DNA from: Frischella perrara
Lineage (GTDB): Bacteria > Pseudomonadota > Gammaproteobacteria > Enterobacterales > Orbaceae
DNA length: 64,000 nt
Assembly: GCF_000807275.1 (NCBI RefSeq)
Contig: NZ_CP009056.1
Span: forward strand, 372,001-436,000
Direction: 5' to 3'
Shown here: positions 46,606 to 56,188 of the stretch, piece by piece
How the letters are laid out: every line of letters starts with the position of its first letter
Numbering within the stretch: the first letter of the stretch is position 1
Program-made: the position numbers and the translations under genes
The notes under the pieces: generated by a model
What the model was told of the DNA's origin: nothing
Databases searched by the model: none
What the model saw: the letters and a program-made list of their open reading frames with translations, nothing else

Positions 46606-47368
46606 TCTGTATTGGATTGCTTTAAAAAGTATCTGGCGTAAGGAAATAACGCGTTTTTTACGTATATGGGTTCAGACATTAATTCCACCTGTAGTAACAA
46701 TGTCGCTTTATTTTATAATTTTTGGGAATTTAATCGGTTCTCGTGTTGGACAAATGGGTGGCTTTAGTTACATGCAATTCATTGTACCGGGATTGATTAT
46801 GATGTCAGTCATTACGAATTCCTATACGAATGTCTGTTCATCTTTTTTTAGTGCAAAATTTCAACATAATATTGAAGAATTATTAGTTGCACCTGTACCT
46901 ACGCATATTATTATTTGGGGTTATGTCGGGGGTGGTGTTGCACGAGGTATTTGTACGGGGGCTTTAGTTACCCTTATTTCAATGTTGTTTGTCAGATTTG
47001 ATGTTCATTCATGGCTGTTTGTGATTTTAACTTTGCTATTAACATCGATCCTATTTTCATTAGCTGGATTATTAAATGCGGTATTTGCTAAGTCATTTGA
47101 TGATATAAGTATTATTCCAACTTTTGTATTAACGCCATTAACGTATTTAGGCGGTGTCTTTTATTCATTAACGTTGTTACCTGAATTTTGGCAGTGGGTA
47201 TCTAAATTAAATCCAATTGTTTATATGATTAATGGTTTCCGATATGGTTTTTTAGGCATATCCGATGTATCTTTGACCGTGACATTTTCCATGTTATTAC
47301 TATTTGTCATCGTGTTATATGTTTTTACATGGAAAATTATCGAATCAGGAAGAGGTTTACGTAACTAA
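46598..47368 (+). CDS. yadH: ABC-2 type permease YadH
   Basis: The 256-residue membrane subunit has six helices, preceded by the conserved cytoplasmic KEITRFLRIWVQTLIPP. ABC-2 signature residues include FGNLIGSR, NIEELLVAPVP and LNPIVYMINGFRYGFLG. It starts at the ATG 46598, inside the yadG end (8-bp overlap), which fits the E. coli YadH N terminus. It pairs with YadG as an exporter of unknown substrate. Confidence 0.93.
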   Translation: MFNLYWIALKSIWRKEITRFLRIWVQTLIPPVVTMSLYFIIFGNLIGSRVGQMGGFSYMQFIVPGLIMMSVITNSYTNVCSSFFSAKFQHNIEELLVAPVPTHIIIWGYVGGGVARGICTGALVTLISMLFVRFDVHSWLFVILTLLLTSILFSLAGLLNAVFAKSFDDISIIPTFVLTPLTYLGGVFYSLTLLPEFWQWVSKLNPIVYMINGFRYGFLGISDVSLTVTFSMLLLFVIVLYVFTWKIIESGRGLRN

Positions 47369-47421
47369 TCTATAAAGCATAAATATTTAATTAATGCGAT
47401 TAAATAAAACAATTAGACTAA

Positions 47422-47444
47422 AGGCATGTCTGATAAGCATGCCT
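47422..47444. terminator. Hairpin between convergent yadH and pth
   Basis: AGGCATG (47422-47428) and CATGCCT (47438-47444) form a 7-bp GC-containing stem touching the pth stop. On the minus strand it is followed by TTAGTCTAATTGTTTT. It probably acts in both directions. Confidence 0.55.
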
Positions 47445-48027
47445 AGGCTTTAAAAGCGTGTAAACGATTCATTGCAGCTTCCATTCCTTGATTAACTAGG
47501 ACTTCTGTACAGCGTACCGATTCATCAATTACTTGATCGATTAGATTTTGTTCTGGTTTGGACGGTTTATTTAGTACAAAGCCGACAACTTTACTTTTAT
47601 CACCGGGATGACCAATGCCAATTCTCAAGCGATAAAAATTAGGGTTATTTCCTAGTTTATTGATGATATCTTTCAACCCATTATGCCCACCATGACCTCC
47701 ACCTAATTTAAATTTAGCATTACCTGGATTAAGGTCTAGTTCATCATGAGCAACTAAAATTTCTTCCGGTTTTATTTGATAGAACGTAGCCATAGCCTGT
47801 ACAGCTTTACCACTAAGATTCATATAGGTTGTTGGAATAAGTAAACGGATATCTTGATTATTCACATTAATTCTTGCGGTATAACCAAAAAATTTAGTTT
47901 CATTTTTTAATGATTGATTATAACGTTGTGCTAATTGTTCAATAAACCAAGCGCCGGCATTATGGCGGGTTGAAGCGTATTCACTGCCTGGATTGGCGAG
48001 CCCTACAATAAGTTTGATAGTAGACAT
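47443..48027 (-). CDS. pth: Peptidyl-tRNA hydrolase
   Basis: Pth recycles peptidyl-tRNA released from stalled ribosomes. The 194 residues match E. coli Pth (194). Catalytic His lies in [16 protein letters not shown]. The conserved [15 protein letters not shown] and [13 protein letters not shown] loops are present. It sits 59 bases after prs, the same prs-pth proximity seen in many gammaproteobacteria. Confidence 0.96.
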   Translation of the reverse strand: MSTIKLIVGLANPGSEYASTRHNAGAWFIEQLAQRYNQSLKNETKFFGYTARINVNNQDIRLLIPTTYMNLSGKAVQAMATFYQIKPEEILVAHDELDLNPGNAKFKLGGGHGGHNGLKDIINKLGNNPNFYRLRIGIGHPGDKSKVVGFVLNKPSKPEQNLIDQVIDESVRCTEVLVNQGMEAAMNRLHAFKA

Positions 48028-48086
48028 AATTTAGATAAAGTTGTTTAAAACCAATATAAAACTGGTTTTAAACAAAAAATTAATCA

Positions 48087-49034
48087 TTAATAGTGGAACA
48101 TCGCAGAGATAGATTCTTCATTGCTGATTCTTCTGATTGCTTCTGCAAGCATTCCTGACAAGGTAAGTTGACGAACATTTTTAAGTGCTTTTACTTCAGG
48201 CGTTAATGGAATCGTATCACAAACCACAATTTCATCAATTTTTGAATTTTTAATGTTCTCAACAGCTTTACCAGAAAAAATAGGATGTGTTGCATAAGCA
48301 AATACCCGCTTAGCACCGCGTGCTTTAAGTGCTTCCGCTGCTTTACAAAGAGTACCCGCTGTATCAATCATATCATCAACTAAAATGCAGTCACGATCAG
48401 AAACATCACCAATGATATTCATCACTTCAGCTTCATTAGCTCGTTGACGACGTTTATCAATAATTGCCATATCGGTATCATTAAGGAGCTTAGCAATCGC
48501 GCGAGCGCGCACAACACCACCAATATCTGGAGAAACTACAATTGGACGTTCAAAGCTTTGTTGTAACATGTCTTCAAGAATAACCGGGCTACCAAAAACA
48601 TTGTCGACAGGAACATCAAAAAATCCTTGAATTTGTTCAGCGTGAAGATCTACAGTTAGAACCCTGTCAACCCCCACTGTTGATAAAAAGTCTGCTACTA
48701 CTTTTGCCGTAATTGGAACTCGAGCGGATCGAACACGACGATCTTGTCGAGCATAACCAAAATAAGGAATAACCGCAGTAATTCGACCCGCTGATGCGCG
48801 TCTCATTGCATCGATCATTACCAGTAGTTCCATTAAATTATCATTGGTTGGAGCACATGTAGATTGAATGATAAAAACATCTTCACCGCGGACATTTTCA
48901 TTGATTTGAACATTCACCTCACCATCACTAAAACGACCCACTACGATATCGCCAAGCGATGTATAAAGACGATTTGCTATATGTTTTGCTAGTTCAGGAG
49001 TTGCATTCCCAGCAAAAAGCTTCATGTCAGGCAC
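48087..49034 (-). CDS. prs: Ribose-phosphate pyrophosphokinase
   Basis: This enzyme makes PRPP for nucleotide, NAD, histidine and tryptophan synthesis. The 315 residues equal E. coli Prs. Motifs include [16 protein letters not shown], the flexible-loop region YARQDRRVR, metal-binding [12 protein letters not shown] and the PRPP loop [13 protein letters not shown]. Its 169-bp upstream region separates it from mnmD. Confidence 0.97.
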   Translation of the reverse strand: MPDMKLFAGNATPELAKHIANRLYTSLGDIVVGRFSDGEVNVQINENVRGEDVFIIQSTCAPTNDNLMELLVMIDAMRRASAGRITAVIPYFGYARQDRRVRSARVPITAKVVADFLSTVGVDRVLTVDLHAEQIQGFFDVPVDNVFGSPVILEDMLQQSFERPIVVSPDIGGVVRARAIAKLLNDTDMAIIDKRRQRANEAEVMNIIGDVSDRDCILVDDMIDTAGTLCKAAEALKARGAKRVFAYATHPIFSGKAVENIKNSKIDEIVVCDTIPLTPEVKALKNVRQLTLSGMLAEAIRRISNEESISAMFHY

Positions 49035-49203
49035 GAGTAAACCTCAAGCTTGTATAATGATTACTATTTGTAATCGGTTAAATCGGGAGCTTAATTATAT
49101 AATTATTTAGGGATAATGCTCAACCACATTGTCGAAGTTTATCATAATGTTATGATTTATTTAAATAAATTTAATAATATCATAAAGATGATTAAATGAT
49201 ATT

Positions 49204-49914
49204 TTAAATAGATTTATAACCAATCAGCATTTCACGTTTTTTACCATAGCCTTTTATCTTCGTTGTTTGAAAACCAGCGCTAATTAAATTTCTTCTAACT
49301 TGACTAGCTGCGGTAAAAGTTGAAAATGTGCCTTCTGCTGCTGTTAATTGATAAAGTTGTGAAAATAAGTCTGCAGTCCACATATCAGGATTTTTATCAG
49401 GTGAAAATCCATCAAAAAACCACGCATCTACTTGCGTGTTATGCTGGGTTAAAAAATGGCTGTAGTTAGTGATATCGTTAAATAAAATATTTAATTTAAT
49501 ATCGTCAAATGATGCAGAATTCATAGACCAACTCTGTTGGAGTTGTTTTGCTAGTTTAGCTAAGTTCGCATCTTTAATGATTTGCTGATGGATTTGTTCA
49601 ACTTCTTGAAGTGATAATGGATATTTCTCAATACTATAAAAATGCAATTCTTTTAGAGGATGGTGTGGATTATTTTGTTTAAAATTTAAAAATTGTTGCC
49701 AAAGAACTAATAAATTTAATCCGGAACCAAAGCCGGTTTCTGCAACAACAAATATTGTTTTTTGGCAGTCATAAAAGCGCTGATTTAAATGGTTTCCGTC
49801 AATAAATACATATTGGCATTCAGCAATGGCATCATTATTGTTAAAATAAATGTCATCGAAGTGAATGGAAACAGGTGTATTGTTGTTATTCCAAACAATA
49901 TTTTGATATTTCAT
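49204..49914 (-). CDS. mnmD: Stand-alone tRNA (mnm5s2U34) methyltransferase MnmD
   Basis: The 236 residues correspond to the N-terminal methyltransferase half of E. coli MnmC. Motifs are VSIHFDDIYFNN, the SAM-binding VVAETGFGSGLN, DAWFFDGFSPDKNPDMW and the end FGRKREML-like YGKKREMLIGY. The protein stops exactly where the FAD-dependent oxidase half would begin, and the 169 bases after the stop before prs hold no remnant. It should methylate the nm5U made by MnmEG with ammonia to mnm5U, as in bacteria with separate MnmD. The oxidase step would be absent unless encoded elsewhere. Confidence 0.9.
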   Translation of the reverse strand: MKYQNIVWNNNNTPVSIHFDDIYFNNNDAIAECQYVFIDGNHLNQRFYDCQKTIFVVAETGFGSGLNLLVLWQQFLNFKQNNPHHPLKELHFYSIEKYPLSLQEVEQIHQQIIKDANLAKLAKQLQQSWSMNSASFDDIKLNILFNDITNYSHFLTQHNTQVDAWFFDGFSPDKNPDMWTADLFSQLYQLTAAEGTFSTFTAASQVRRNLISAGFQTTKIKGYGKKREMLIGYKSI

Positions 49915-50031
49915 AATAAATACTAATTCATTTTGATATGCAAGTTATTTAGCATAATAGGATAATTGAATTTCGTGCATCTTCAAGAGTGATGAGTATA
50001 TAATATCGGATAAAGATTGAAGAGGTATAAT

Positions 50032-50766
50032 ATGATTTTTCTGTTTAGGCTTATCGTTGTTGTTATTTTAGGAATATTAGTTTGTATTGTCGGGACAATA
50101 TTTTGTTTATTTAACCCAAGAAATCCGAATAATGTTGCACGTTTTGCTCATATTTTTAGTTCAATATTAACACCATTATTTGGTATAAAGGTTATCACTC
50201 GAGAATCTGAGACAGTGAAAGATTTGGGTAGTGTGGTTTACATCGCTAATCATCAAAATAATTTTGATATTCTTGTCGGTGGTGATGTGTTTCAGAAGAG
50301 AACCGTTACAGTTGGTAAAAAGAGCCTTGCTTGGATTCCTTTTTTTGGACAATTATATTACCTAACAGGTAATATCTTAATTGATCGTGATAATAAATCT
50401 AAAGCGCGTAACACGTTATCGCAAGTTATTAATGAAATGGATAAAAAAGGGATTTCCATTTGGATGTTTCCAGAAGGTACGCGTAGCCGTGGTCGAGGCT
50501 TATTGCCTTTTAAAACTGGTGCGTTTAGAACTGCGATAGCCGCGGGGGTTCCAATTGTACCCATTTGTATTTCTAATACGAATAATATTAAATTAAATCG
50601 TTGGAATAATGGCTTTGTTGTTGTCGAAATGCTAGAGCCTATTGAAACTAAAGACTTAACGAAAGAAGATGTTAAAATTGTGATAGATCAATGTTATCAA
50701 TTGATGTCACAAAAAATTGCGCAATTAGATGATGAAGCGCAATGTTTAAATCATCAAAAATCATAG
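50032..50766 (+). CDS. plsC: 1-acyl-sn-glycerol-3-phosphate acyltransferase
   Basis: PlsC makes phosphatidic acid from lysophosphatidic acid at the inner membrane. The 244 residues match E. coli PlsC (245). An N-terminal hydrophobic segment (3-25) is followed by the acyltransferase motifs HQNNFD (H-x4-D), the GKKSLAWIPFFG loop, FPEGTRSRG and VPIVPI. The start at 50032 is chosen since AGAGG lies eight bases before it. A TTG at 50017 lies before the Shine-Dalgarno. cmoM follows after six bases. Confidence 0.94.
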   Translation: MIFLFRLIVVVILGILVCIVGTIFCLFNPRNPNNVARFAHIFSSILTPLFGIKVITRESETVKDLGSVVYIANHQNNFDILVGGDVFQKRTVTVGKKSLAWIPFFGQLYYLTGNILIDRDNKSKARNTLSQVINEMDKKGISIWMFPEGTRSRGRGLLPFKTGAFRTAIAAGVPIVPICISNTNNIKLNRWNNGFVVVEMLEPIETKDLTKEDVKIVIDQCYQLMSQKIAQLDDEAQCLNHQKS

Positions 50767-50772
50767 AAGAAT

Positions 50773-51546
50773 ATGGAAATGACCACCGTTAAAGATCGTA
50801 ATTTTGATGATATAACTCATAAATTTGCTAAGAATATTTATGGTACGACTAAAGGTAAAATTCGTGAAGCAGTTGTTTGGCAAGACATACAATCTATATT
50901 GTCGCGATATCCAGACAAACAAAAATTGACCATTTTAGATGCTGGTGGCGGGCAAGGGCAAATCGCTTGTAAGCTTGCTAAGTTAGGGCATGATGTGACT
51001 CTTTGCGATATTTCTGCACAAATGCTGGCAATCGCTAAATCTCATGCTGAATCTGAAAATGTTTCTTTGCATTATATAAATAGAGCAATTCAGGATTTAT
51101 CCGAAGATTCAGCTCAATGCTATGATATAGTACTTTGTCATGCTGTTCTCGAATGGGTAGAGGATGGTAAAGGATTACTAATTGCATTGAAAAAACTCAT
51201 TAAACCGAACGGTTATTTATCATTAATGTTTTATAATTTACATGGATTATTATTTAGGACTGTGACGTTAGGTAATTTCGGTTACGTTCAGACAGGTTTA
51301 AATAAACGCAAAAAAAAGACACTTTCACCCGACTACCCAAGAAACCCAGATGAGGTTTATCAATGGTTAATGGCGTTAGATTTAGACATTCTTCAAAAAA
51401 CAGGTGTCAGAGTCTTTCATGATTATATGTTAGATAAAGCAAAACAACAAAACCGTTTTGAGGAGCTTTTGGCATTAGAAAAGCAATTTTGTCGGCAAGA
51501 ACCCTATTTACAATTAGCTCGATATATTCATATTCTAGCTCAGTAA
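50773..51546 (+). CDS. cmoM: tRNA 5-carboxymethoxyuridine methyltransferase CmoM
   Basis: CmoM (formerly SmtA) methylates cmo5U34 to its methyl ester in selected tRNAs. The 257 residues contain the N-terminal DRNFDDITHKFAKNIYGTTKG, the SAM motif LDAGGGQGQIA, HAVLEWVED and SLMFYNLHGLL, then KTLSPDYPRNP and RQEPYLQLARYIH, all following the E. coli protein. A second ATG at 50779 is also possible. It forms an operon with plsC. Confidence 0.94.
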   Translation: MEMTTVKDRNFDDITHKFAKNIYGTTKGKIREAVVWQDIQSILSRYPDKQKLTILDAGGGQGQIACKLAKLGHDVTLCDISAQMLAIAKSHAESENVSLHYINRAIQDLSEDSAQCYDIVLCHAVLEWVEDGKGLLIALKKLIKPNGYLSLMFYNLHGLLFRTVTLGNFGYVQTGLNKRKKKTLSPDYPRNPDEVYQWLMALDLDILQKTGVRVFHDYMLDKAKQQNRFEELLALEKQFCRQEPYLQLARYIHILAQ

Positions 51547-51644
51547 AGCTAACTAATCTAAAAAGAGTTAAAGTGTCAATGAAATATGCAAATCTTGCAT
51601 TAATCTATAAAATATTAACAAATTTTTTAAAAAGGTAATCAATT

Positions 51645-52571
51645 ATGATCATAGTAACAGGTGGCGCAGGATTTATCGGTAGTAATATTGTCAAAGGACT
51701 CAATGCTATTGGTCGAACCGATATTTTAGTTGTTGATGATTTAACGGATGGGACAAAATTTGCAAATTTAGCCGATTTAGATATTGCTGATTATATGGAT
51801 AAAGATGAATTTATTAGTTTAATAGTCAGTGATGAAGATCTAGATATTGAAGTAATATTCCACGAAGGCGCCTGTTCATCAACCACTGAATGGGATGGTA
51901 AATTTATGATGGAGAATAACTATAGTTATTCAAAAGATTTACTTCATTATTGTTTAGATAGACGTATTCCATTTTTATATGCATCATCTGCAGCAACTTA
52001 TGGTGGTTGTAGTGAAAACTTTATTGAGGATCGACAATTCGAAAAACCTTTAAACGTTTATGGTTATTCCAAATTTTTATTCGATCAATATGTGAGAACA
52101 ATATTACCAAAAGCGAAGTCTCAAGTTTGTGGTTTCCGTTATTTCAACGTCTATGGACCACGCGAACAGCACAAAGGCAGTATGGCAAGTGTTGCATTCC
52201 ATTTAAATAGCCAACTTATTAAGGGGGAAAAACCAAAATTATTTGAAGGAAGCGATAACTTCCAACGTGATTTTATCTATGTTGATGATGTCGTTGCCGT
52301 CAATATTTGGTTCTGGGAAAATAACCAATCAGGTATTTTTAACTGTGGTACAGGTCATGCTGAATCTTTCCAAGCGGTTGCAGATGCTGTGTTAGCTTAT
52401 CATCAAGGCGGAACAATTGAATATATTGCTTTTCCAGAACATCTTAAAGGACGTTATCAAACCTTTACACAAGCTGATTTAACCAAATTCCGAGCTACAG
52501 GATGCCCAATTAAATTCAAGAATGTGGCACAAGGTACCGCAGAATATATGGCATGGCTAAATAATCAGTAA
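51645..52571 (+). CDS. hldD: ADP-L-glycero-D-manno-heptose 6-epimerase
   Basis: HldD makes the heptose donor for the lipopolysaccharide inner core. The 308 residues have the NADP-binding [10 protein letters not shown], the catalytic Tyr-x3-Lys in [10 protein letters not shown], the FNVYGPRE segment and [16 protein letters not shown] lies before the ATG. It heads hldD-waaF-waaC, the same order as in E. coli, so inner-core heptose synthesis and transfer are encoded together. Confidence 0.97.
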   Translation: MIIVTGGAGFIGSNIVKGLNAIGRTDILVVDDLTDGTKFANLADLDIADYMDKDEFISLIVSDEDLDIEVIFHEGACSSTTEWDGKFMMENNYSYSKDLLHYCLDRRIPFLYASSAATYGGCSENFIEDRQFEKPLNVYGYSKFLFDQYVRTILPKAKSQVCGFRYFNVYGPREQHKGSMASVAFHLNSQLIKGEKPKLFEGSDNFQRDFIYVDDVVAVNIWFWENNQSGIFNCGTGHAESFQAVADAVLAYHQGGTIEYIAFPEHLKGRYQTFTQADLTKFRATGCPIKFKNVAQGTAEYMAWLNNQ

Positions 52572-52608
52572 AATATCTTTTAATTATAAAATTCTGTTGA
52601 GTCGATTG

Positions 52609-53670
52609 ATGAAAACATTAATTATTGGACCTTCGTGGGTAGGTGATATGATGATGTCACAGAGCTTATACCGTACCTTAAAGCTCAATTATCCCAAAAT
52701 AGAAATAGATGTTATGGCACCAGCATGGTGCCGTTCTTTATTAAATAAAATGCCAGAAGTTAATCAGATTATACCTATGCCAATTGGTCATGGTAAATTG
52801 GCATTGAAAGAAAGATATCAGTTAGGTAAATCTTTGCGTAATAGTCATTATGAACATGCAATTGTATTACCAAATTCATTAAAATCAGCATTGATACCTT
52901 TTTTTGCGCATATTCCAAAACGAACGGGGTGGAAAGGGGAGATGCGTTATGGCCTACTTAATGATCTTAGAGTGTTAAATAAACAATCTTTTCCTTTAAT
53001 GGTAGAGCGTTACATTGCTCTAGCATATCCTAAAAATGAAATTAACAGTTCCAATGATCTCCCTAAACCCCTTCTGTATCCTAAATTAATAGTCCAATCG
53101 CAAGATAAAGTTACTACTTTGGCGGATTTTAATTTGTCTGATAAAGCACCACTTATTGGTTTTTGTCCTGGTGCCGAATTTGGTCCAGCTAAACGTTGGC
53201 CTGATTATCATTATGCTTCATTAGCTGATATGCTAGCTCAACAAGGTGCTAACATTATTATTTTTGGTTCTGAAAAAGATCATCAAGTTGGTGATGCCAT
53301 CATGAAAAAAATGGCTTATTCATCATCCTGTATTAATTTAGCTGGAAAAACTTCTTTAGAACAAGCCGTCAATTTGATAGCTGCTTGTAAAGCGATTGTA
53401 ACTAATGATTCTGGTTTAATGCATATTGCGGCAGCGTTAGATAGACCGTTAATTGCCCTATATGGACCAAGTAGTCCTGAATTTACTCCACCTTTATCTG
53501 ATAAGGCTACAATCATTCGATTAATTACCGGATACCATAAAATTCGCAAAGGTAACGCGGATGAAGGATATCATCAGAGTTTAATCGATATTCAGCCATC
53601 ACAAGTATTTGAATCTTTGATGCAATTATTAACACGATTTAATGACCAACCTGAGCATCAGGAAAAATAA
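52609..53670 (+). CDS. waaF: Lipopolysaccharide heptosyltransferase II
   Basis: WaaF adds the second heptose to the LPS inner core. The 353-residue GT9 enzyme has the N-terminal IIGPSWVGDMMMSQSLYRTL, GFCPGAEFGPAKRWP, VTNDSGLMHIAAAL and LYGPSSPEFTPPL, matching E. coli WaaF. The start at 52609 gives the family N terminus. A TTG at 52597 would add four residues. The TAA is followed directly by the waaC ATG. Confidence 0.95.
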   Translation: MKTLIIGPSWVGDMMMSQSLYRTLKLNYPKIEIDVMAPAWCRSLLNKMPEVNQIIPMPIGHGKLALKERYQLGKSLRNSHYEHAIVLPNSLKSALIPFFAHIPKRTGWKGEMRYGLLNDLRVLNKQSFPLMVERYIALAYPKNEINSSNDLPKPLLYPKLIVQSQDKVTTLADFNLSDKAPLIGFCPGAEFGPAKRWPDYHYASLADMLAQQGANIIIFGSEKDHQVGDAIMKKMAYSSSCINLAGKTSLEQAVNLIAACKAIVTNDSGLMHIAAALDRPLIALYGPSSPEFTPPLSDKATIIRLITGYHKIRKGNADEGYHQSLIDIQPSQVFESLMQLLTRFNDQPEHQEK

Positions 53671-54639
53671 ATGACAAAACGAATATTAATTGTTAAAACA
53701 TCGTCTATGGGTGATGTTTTACATACTTTACCTGCCTTAACTGACGCGGCTAATCATATACCGAATATTCAATTTGATTGGGTTGTTGAGGAAAATTTTG
53801 CTCAAATTCCAAGTTGGCATTTTGCTGTAAATAAAGTGATACCGGTAGCAATTCGTCGTTGGCGTAAATCATGGTTTTCTAAAAATATTAGGCAAGAAAG
53901 ACATGTTTTCTACCACCAACTGCAACAAAATAATTATGATATTGTTATTGATGCGCAAGGATTAATCAAAAGTGCCTTTTTAGTCACTCGTAAAGCACGA
54001 GGTATTAAACACGGTTTAGATAGTAAAAGTGCACGAGAACCCATTGCAAGTTGGTTTTATGATGTAAAACACCGAATACCTAAAGATATGCATGCTGTTG
54101 AACGTATAAGACAACTTTTTTCTCAAAGTTTGGGTTACAAATTGAATAATGAAAAAGGTGATTACGCAATAGCAAAGCATTTTCTCTCTCAATTACCAGT
54201 AGATAATCAAAAATATCTTGTATTTTTACATTCGACAACTCGTGATGATAAACATTGGACTGAAGATCAATGGCGTAGTTTAATTACCCTAGTTTCTCAA
54301 AATGGGTATATAATAAAGTTACCTTGGGGAAATGAGTCTGAATATCAACGTTCAATACGATTGGCAAAAGGATTTCCTAACGTAGAAGTCTTACCCAAAT
54401 TGACATTAGCTGAAGTCGCCAATGTTCTGGCTGGCGCTAAAGCTGTTATCTCTGTTGATACTGGTTTGAGCCATTTAACTGCTGCATTAGATAGACCAAA
54501 TATTACTTTATATGGTCCTACCGACCCTAAATTAATTGGTGGTTATGGCATGAATCAGTGTAGTTATATTTCTCCAGAACAGAAGATGAGTACTATTCTA
54601 GCTAAAGATGTCTATATTAAACTTAAGCCATTAATTTAA
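53671..54639 (+). CDS. waaC: Lipopolysaccharide heptosyltransferase I
   Basis: WaaC adds the first heptose to Kdo2-lipid A. The 322 residues show RILIVKTSSMGDVLHTLPAL, VVEENFAQIP, VIDAQGLIKSA, LPWGNESEYQR-type SAM-unrelated GT9 loops and SVDTGLSHLTAALDRP. It starts immediately after the waaF stop. No waaL, waaA or other LPS gene follows; instead comes a gene-poor stretch with a candidate small RNA pointing back towards it. Confidence 0.95.
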   Translation: MTKRILIVKTSSMGDVLHTLPALTDAANHIPNIQFDWVVEENFAQIPSWHFAVNKVIPVAIRRWRKSWFSKNIRQERHVFYHQLQQNNYDIVIDAQGLIKSAFLVTRKARGIKHGLDSKSAREPIASWFYDVKHRIPKDMHAVERIRQLFSQSLGYKLNNEKGDYAIAKHFLSQLPVDNQKYLVFLHSTTRDDKHWTEDQWRSLITLVSQNGYIIKLPWGNESEYQRSIRLAKGFPNVEVLPKLTLAEVANVLAGAKAVISVDTGLSHLTAALDRPNITLYGPTDPKLIGGYGMNQCSYISPEQKMSTILAKDVYIKLKPLI

Positions 54640-54670
54640 TAAACTGGAGTAACTAGATGATATTAGTCAT

Positions 54671-54703
54671 AAAAAATCCCGATAACCTAAAAAGATTATC
54701 GGG
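54671..54703 (-). terminator. Intrinsic terminator of the candidate small RNA
   Basis: Read leftward, CCCGATAATC pairs with GGTTATCGGG (10 bp, one G-U) around a six-base loop, followed by A and six U. The U tail exists only on the minus strand, so it serves a leftward transcript rather than waaC. Confidence 0.8.
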
Positions 54704-54775
54704 CAAGAACTACAGTAGGAATACAACTCGGGTATAGATTAGCAAAATCGATTTAGCTAATCAAGTAAAATTGAA
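54671..54775 (-). ncRNA. Candidate small RNA with own promoter and terminator
   Basis: On the minus strand a good sigma-70 promoter (TTTACA at 54810-54805, 17-base spacer, TATAAA at 54787-54782) is followed by a transcript of roughly 105 bases. It would fold into a 5' stem-loop (GATTAGC/GCTAATC at 54737-54762, near-palindromic inside), then about 33 unpaired bases rich in U, then an intrinsic terminator with a U tail. This is the layout of Hfq-dependent small RNAs. I do not recognise the sequence as Spot 42, RyhB, RybB or another known family. It converges on waaC. Confidence 0.5.
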
Positions 54776-54781
54776 AATATT

Positions 54782-54810
54782 TTTATATTATTTAATAAAT
54801 TAATTGTAAA
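54782..54810 (-). promoter_or_regulatory. Sigma-70 promoter of the candidate small RNA
   Basis: TTTACA (-35) and TATAAA (-10) stand 17 bases apart on the minus strand, reading towards the terminator at 54671-54703. The region is AT-rich, so chance matches are possible, but spacing and box quality are good. Confidence 0.5.
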
Positions 54811-55446
54811 ATCGATCAAAAAGTGCTCATTCCCTCCAAAATAGTTACCTCACTTAAGTAATTAGTCAGTTATTTAAAAATAGAATAAGAATTGTATGTA
54901 AAATGTATTGTAATTTTTGTGGTATAAATATTTTTAATTTGAAAATTAAGAAGATTTATTAAAAACAGATTGTAGATTATTTTTTGAGCTATTATATCGA
55001 ATGTTTTAACTAAACTAAAATTATAAGTTGTTAATTTTTATTAAACTTTCTTAAATAATTGAATTTTTCTAGAAAAAAATCATGGGTTTCTAGTGCTATT
55101 CATTTGCATCAATCATCATTATGAAAAAATAATTTCCAGTATAAAGTCATAAACTTATTGATAAGTAAATACTTTTTTATTATTACTAAATATTGACCAG
55201 ATCTAATATGTAAGTAAATTTGTGACCGATTAAAAACATATCAATAGAAGGTTATGAATTATCTATTTTTGATTATTTTTTAATGTAATTAAATATAAAA
55301 CATTGATTTACAAATATATTTTTATTGTGCTCAAAATTAGAATAAACTGATATTAACTATGTAAATAGTTACAATGTATTTAATAAGTTTTTGATTACTT
55401 TAGAAAAATAAGCTGAATATTATTAAATACTAGATGAACGGTATTA
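54811..55446. other. AT-rich gene-free stretch before the tRNA cluster
   Basis: About 640 bases lack any open reading frame of note, tRNA, clear promoter or GC-rich hairpin. Base composition is extremely AT-rich. With the small RNA region it separates waaC from the tRNA genes. Confidence 0.5.
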
Positions 55447-55521
55447 TGGCTGGGGTACAAGGATTCGAACCTTGGAATGGCGGAATCAGAATCCGCTGCC
55501 TTACCGCTTGGCTATACCCCA
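55447..55521 (-). tRNA. tRNA-Gln (anticodon CTG)
   Basis: The 75-base cloverleaf includes an encoded CCA. The acceptor stem TGGGGTA/TACCCCA is perfect, the anticodon stem is GCGGA/TCCGC with loop TTCTGAT, and the T loop is GGTTCGAATCC. It is last in the leftward tRNA cluster. Confidence 0.95.
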
Positions 55522-55534
55522 TAAGTAGTCTCAA

Positions 55535-55620
55535 TGGTGCGGGTAGTGAGATTTGAACTCGCACACCTTATCGGAACTAGAACCTGAATCTAGCGCGTCT
55601 ACCAATTTCGCCATACCCGC
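55535..55620 (-). tRNA. tRNA-Leu (anticodon CAG)
   Basis: The 86 bases include CCA and a long variable arm. The acceptor GCGGGTA/TACCCGC is perfect and the anticodon stem CTAGA/TCTAG has loop TTCAGGT. The T stem, GCGAG against CTCAC, has one C-A mismatch, unlike typical tRNA-Leu. It is probably functional but slightly degenerate. Confidence 0.92.
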
Positions 55621-55796
55621 AACGCATGCTATTATGATACGAAATTTAGCCTTGTGCAACTGACTAATTCACAGAATTTTAATGATAAAAGAAAATGGTT
55701 TTTGGTAAGATTTAAGCGTTTTTAGTTGAAAAAATATTAGTAAAAGTAAGTAAAAGAGTTGTGATATTGAAAAAGAATAACTATATGTTAGTAATA

Positions 55797-55871
55797 TGGC
55801 TGGGGTACCAGGATTCGAACCTGGGAGTGGCGGGATCAAAACCCGCTGCCTTACCGCTTGGCTATACCCCA
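55797..55871 (-). tRNA. tRNA-Gln (anticodon TTG), copy 2
   Basis: The 75 bases include CCA. The anticodon stem GCGGG/CCCGC has loop TTTTGAT, and the T stem is CCAGG/CCTGG. It is nearly identical to the copy at 56094-56168 and was probably produced by a local duplication that also copied a short AATAGGGA flank. Confidence 0.95.
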
Positions 55872-56093
55872 ATAGGGAAGATAAAAACAATGTTCTTGAT
55901 AAGGTATACTTCTATAATTTGCGCTATCTGAAACAACTTTAAAATATCCACCAATTCCACTATTCCATATTGCTAATGAAGCCCATTTATTTAATTGGCA
56001 ATAACAATATTAATCTTCCAACCTTAATTTTATTTAACGCAAGCATAGCTATAACTTACAAATAAAAAGGTATTGGTTTAGAAGATGATAAAA

Positions 56094-56168
56094 TGGCTGG
56101 GGTACTAGGATTCGAACCTAGGAGTGGCGAGATCAAAACCCGCTGCCTTACCGCTTGGCTATACCCCA
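56094..56168 (-). tRNA. tRNA-Gln (anticodon TTG), copy 1
   Basis: The 75 bases include CCA. The anticodon loop is TTTTGAT. The anticodon stem GCGGG/CTCGC has one G-U pair, and the T stem is CTAGG/CCTAG. It follows tRNA-Leu(TAG) in the cluster. Confidence 0.95.
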
Positions 56169-56188
56169 ATAGGGAGATTGAGTTTAAA

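Noticed and set aside
54657-54737. 26-codon open frame after waaC with a well-placed GGAG
   Set aside because: Its codons are the reverse strand of the strong minus-strand terminator hairpin and the start of the small RNA structure. The peptide resembles nothing known, so it is more likely chance.
55872-56093. Possible decayed tRNA between the two Gln(TTG) genes, where E. coli has a second Met tRNA
   Set aside because: I could not find a T-loop or acceptor stem in the spacer on either strand.
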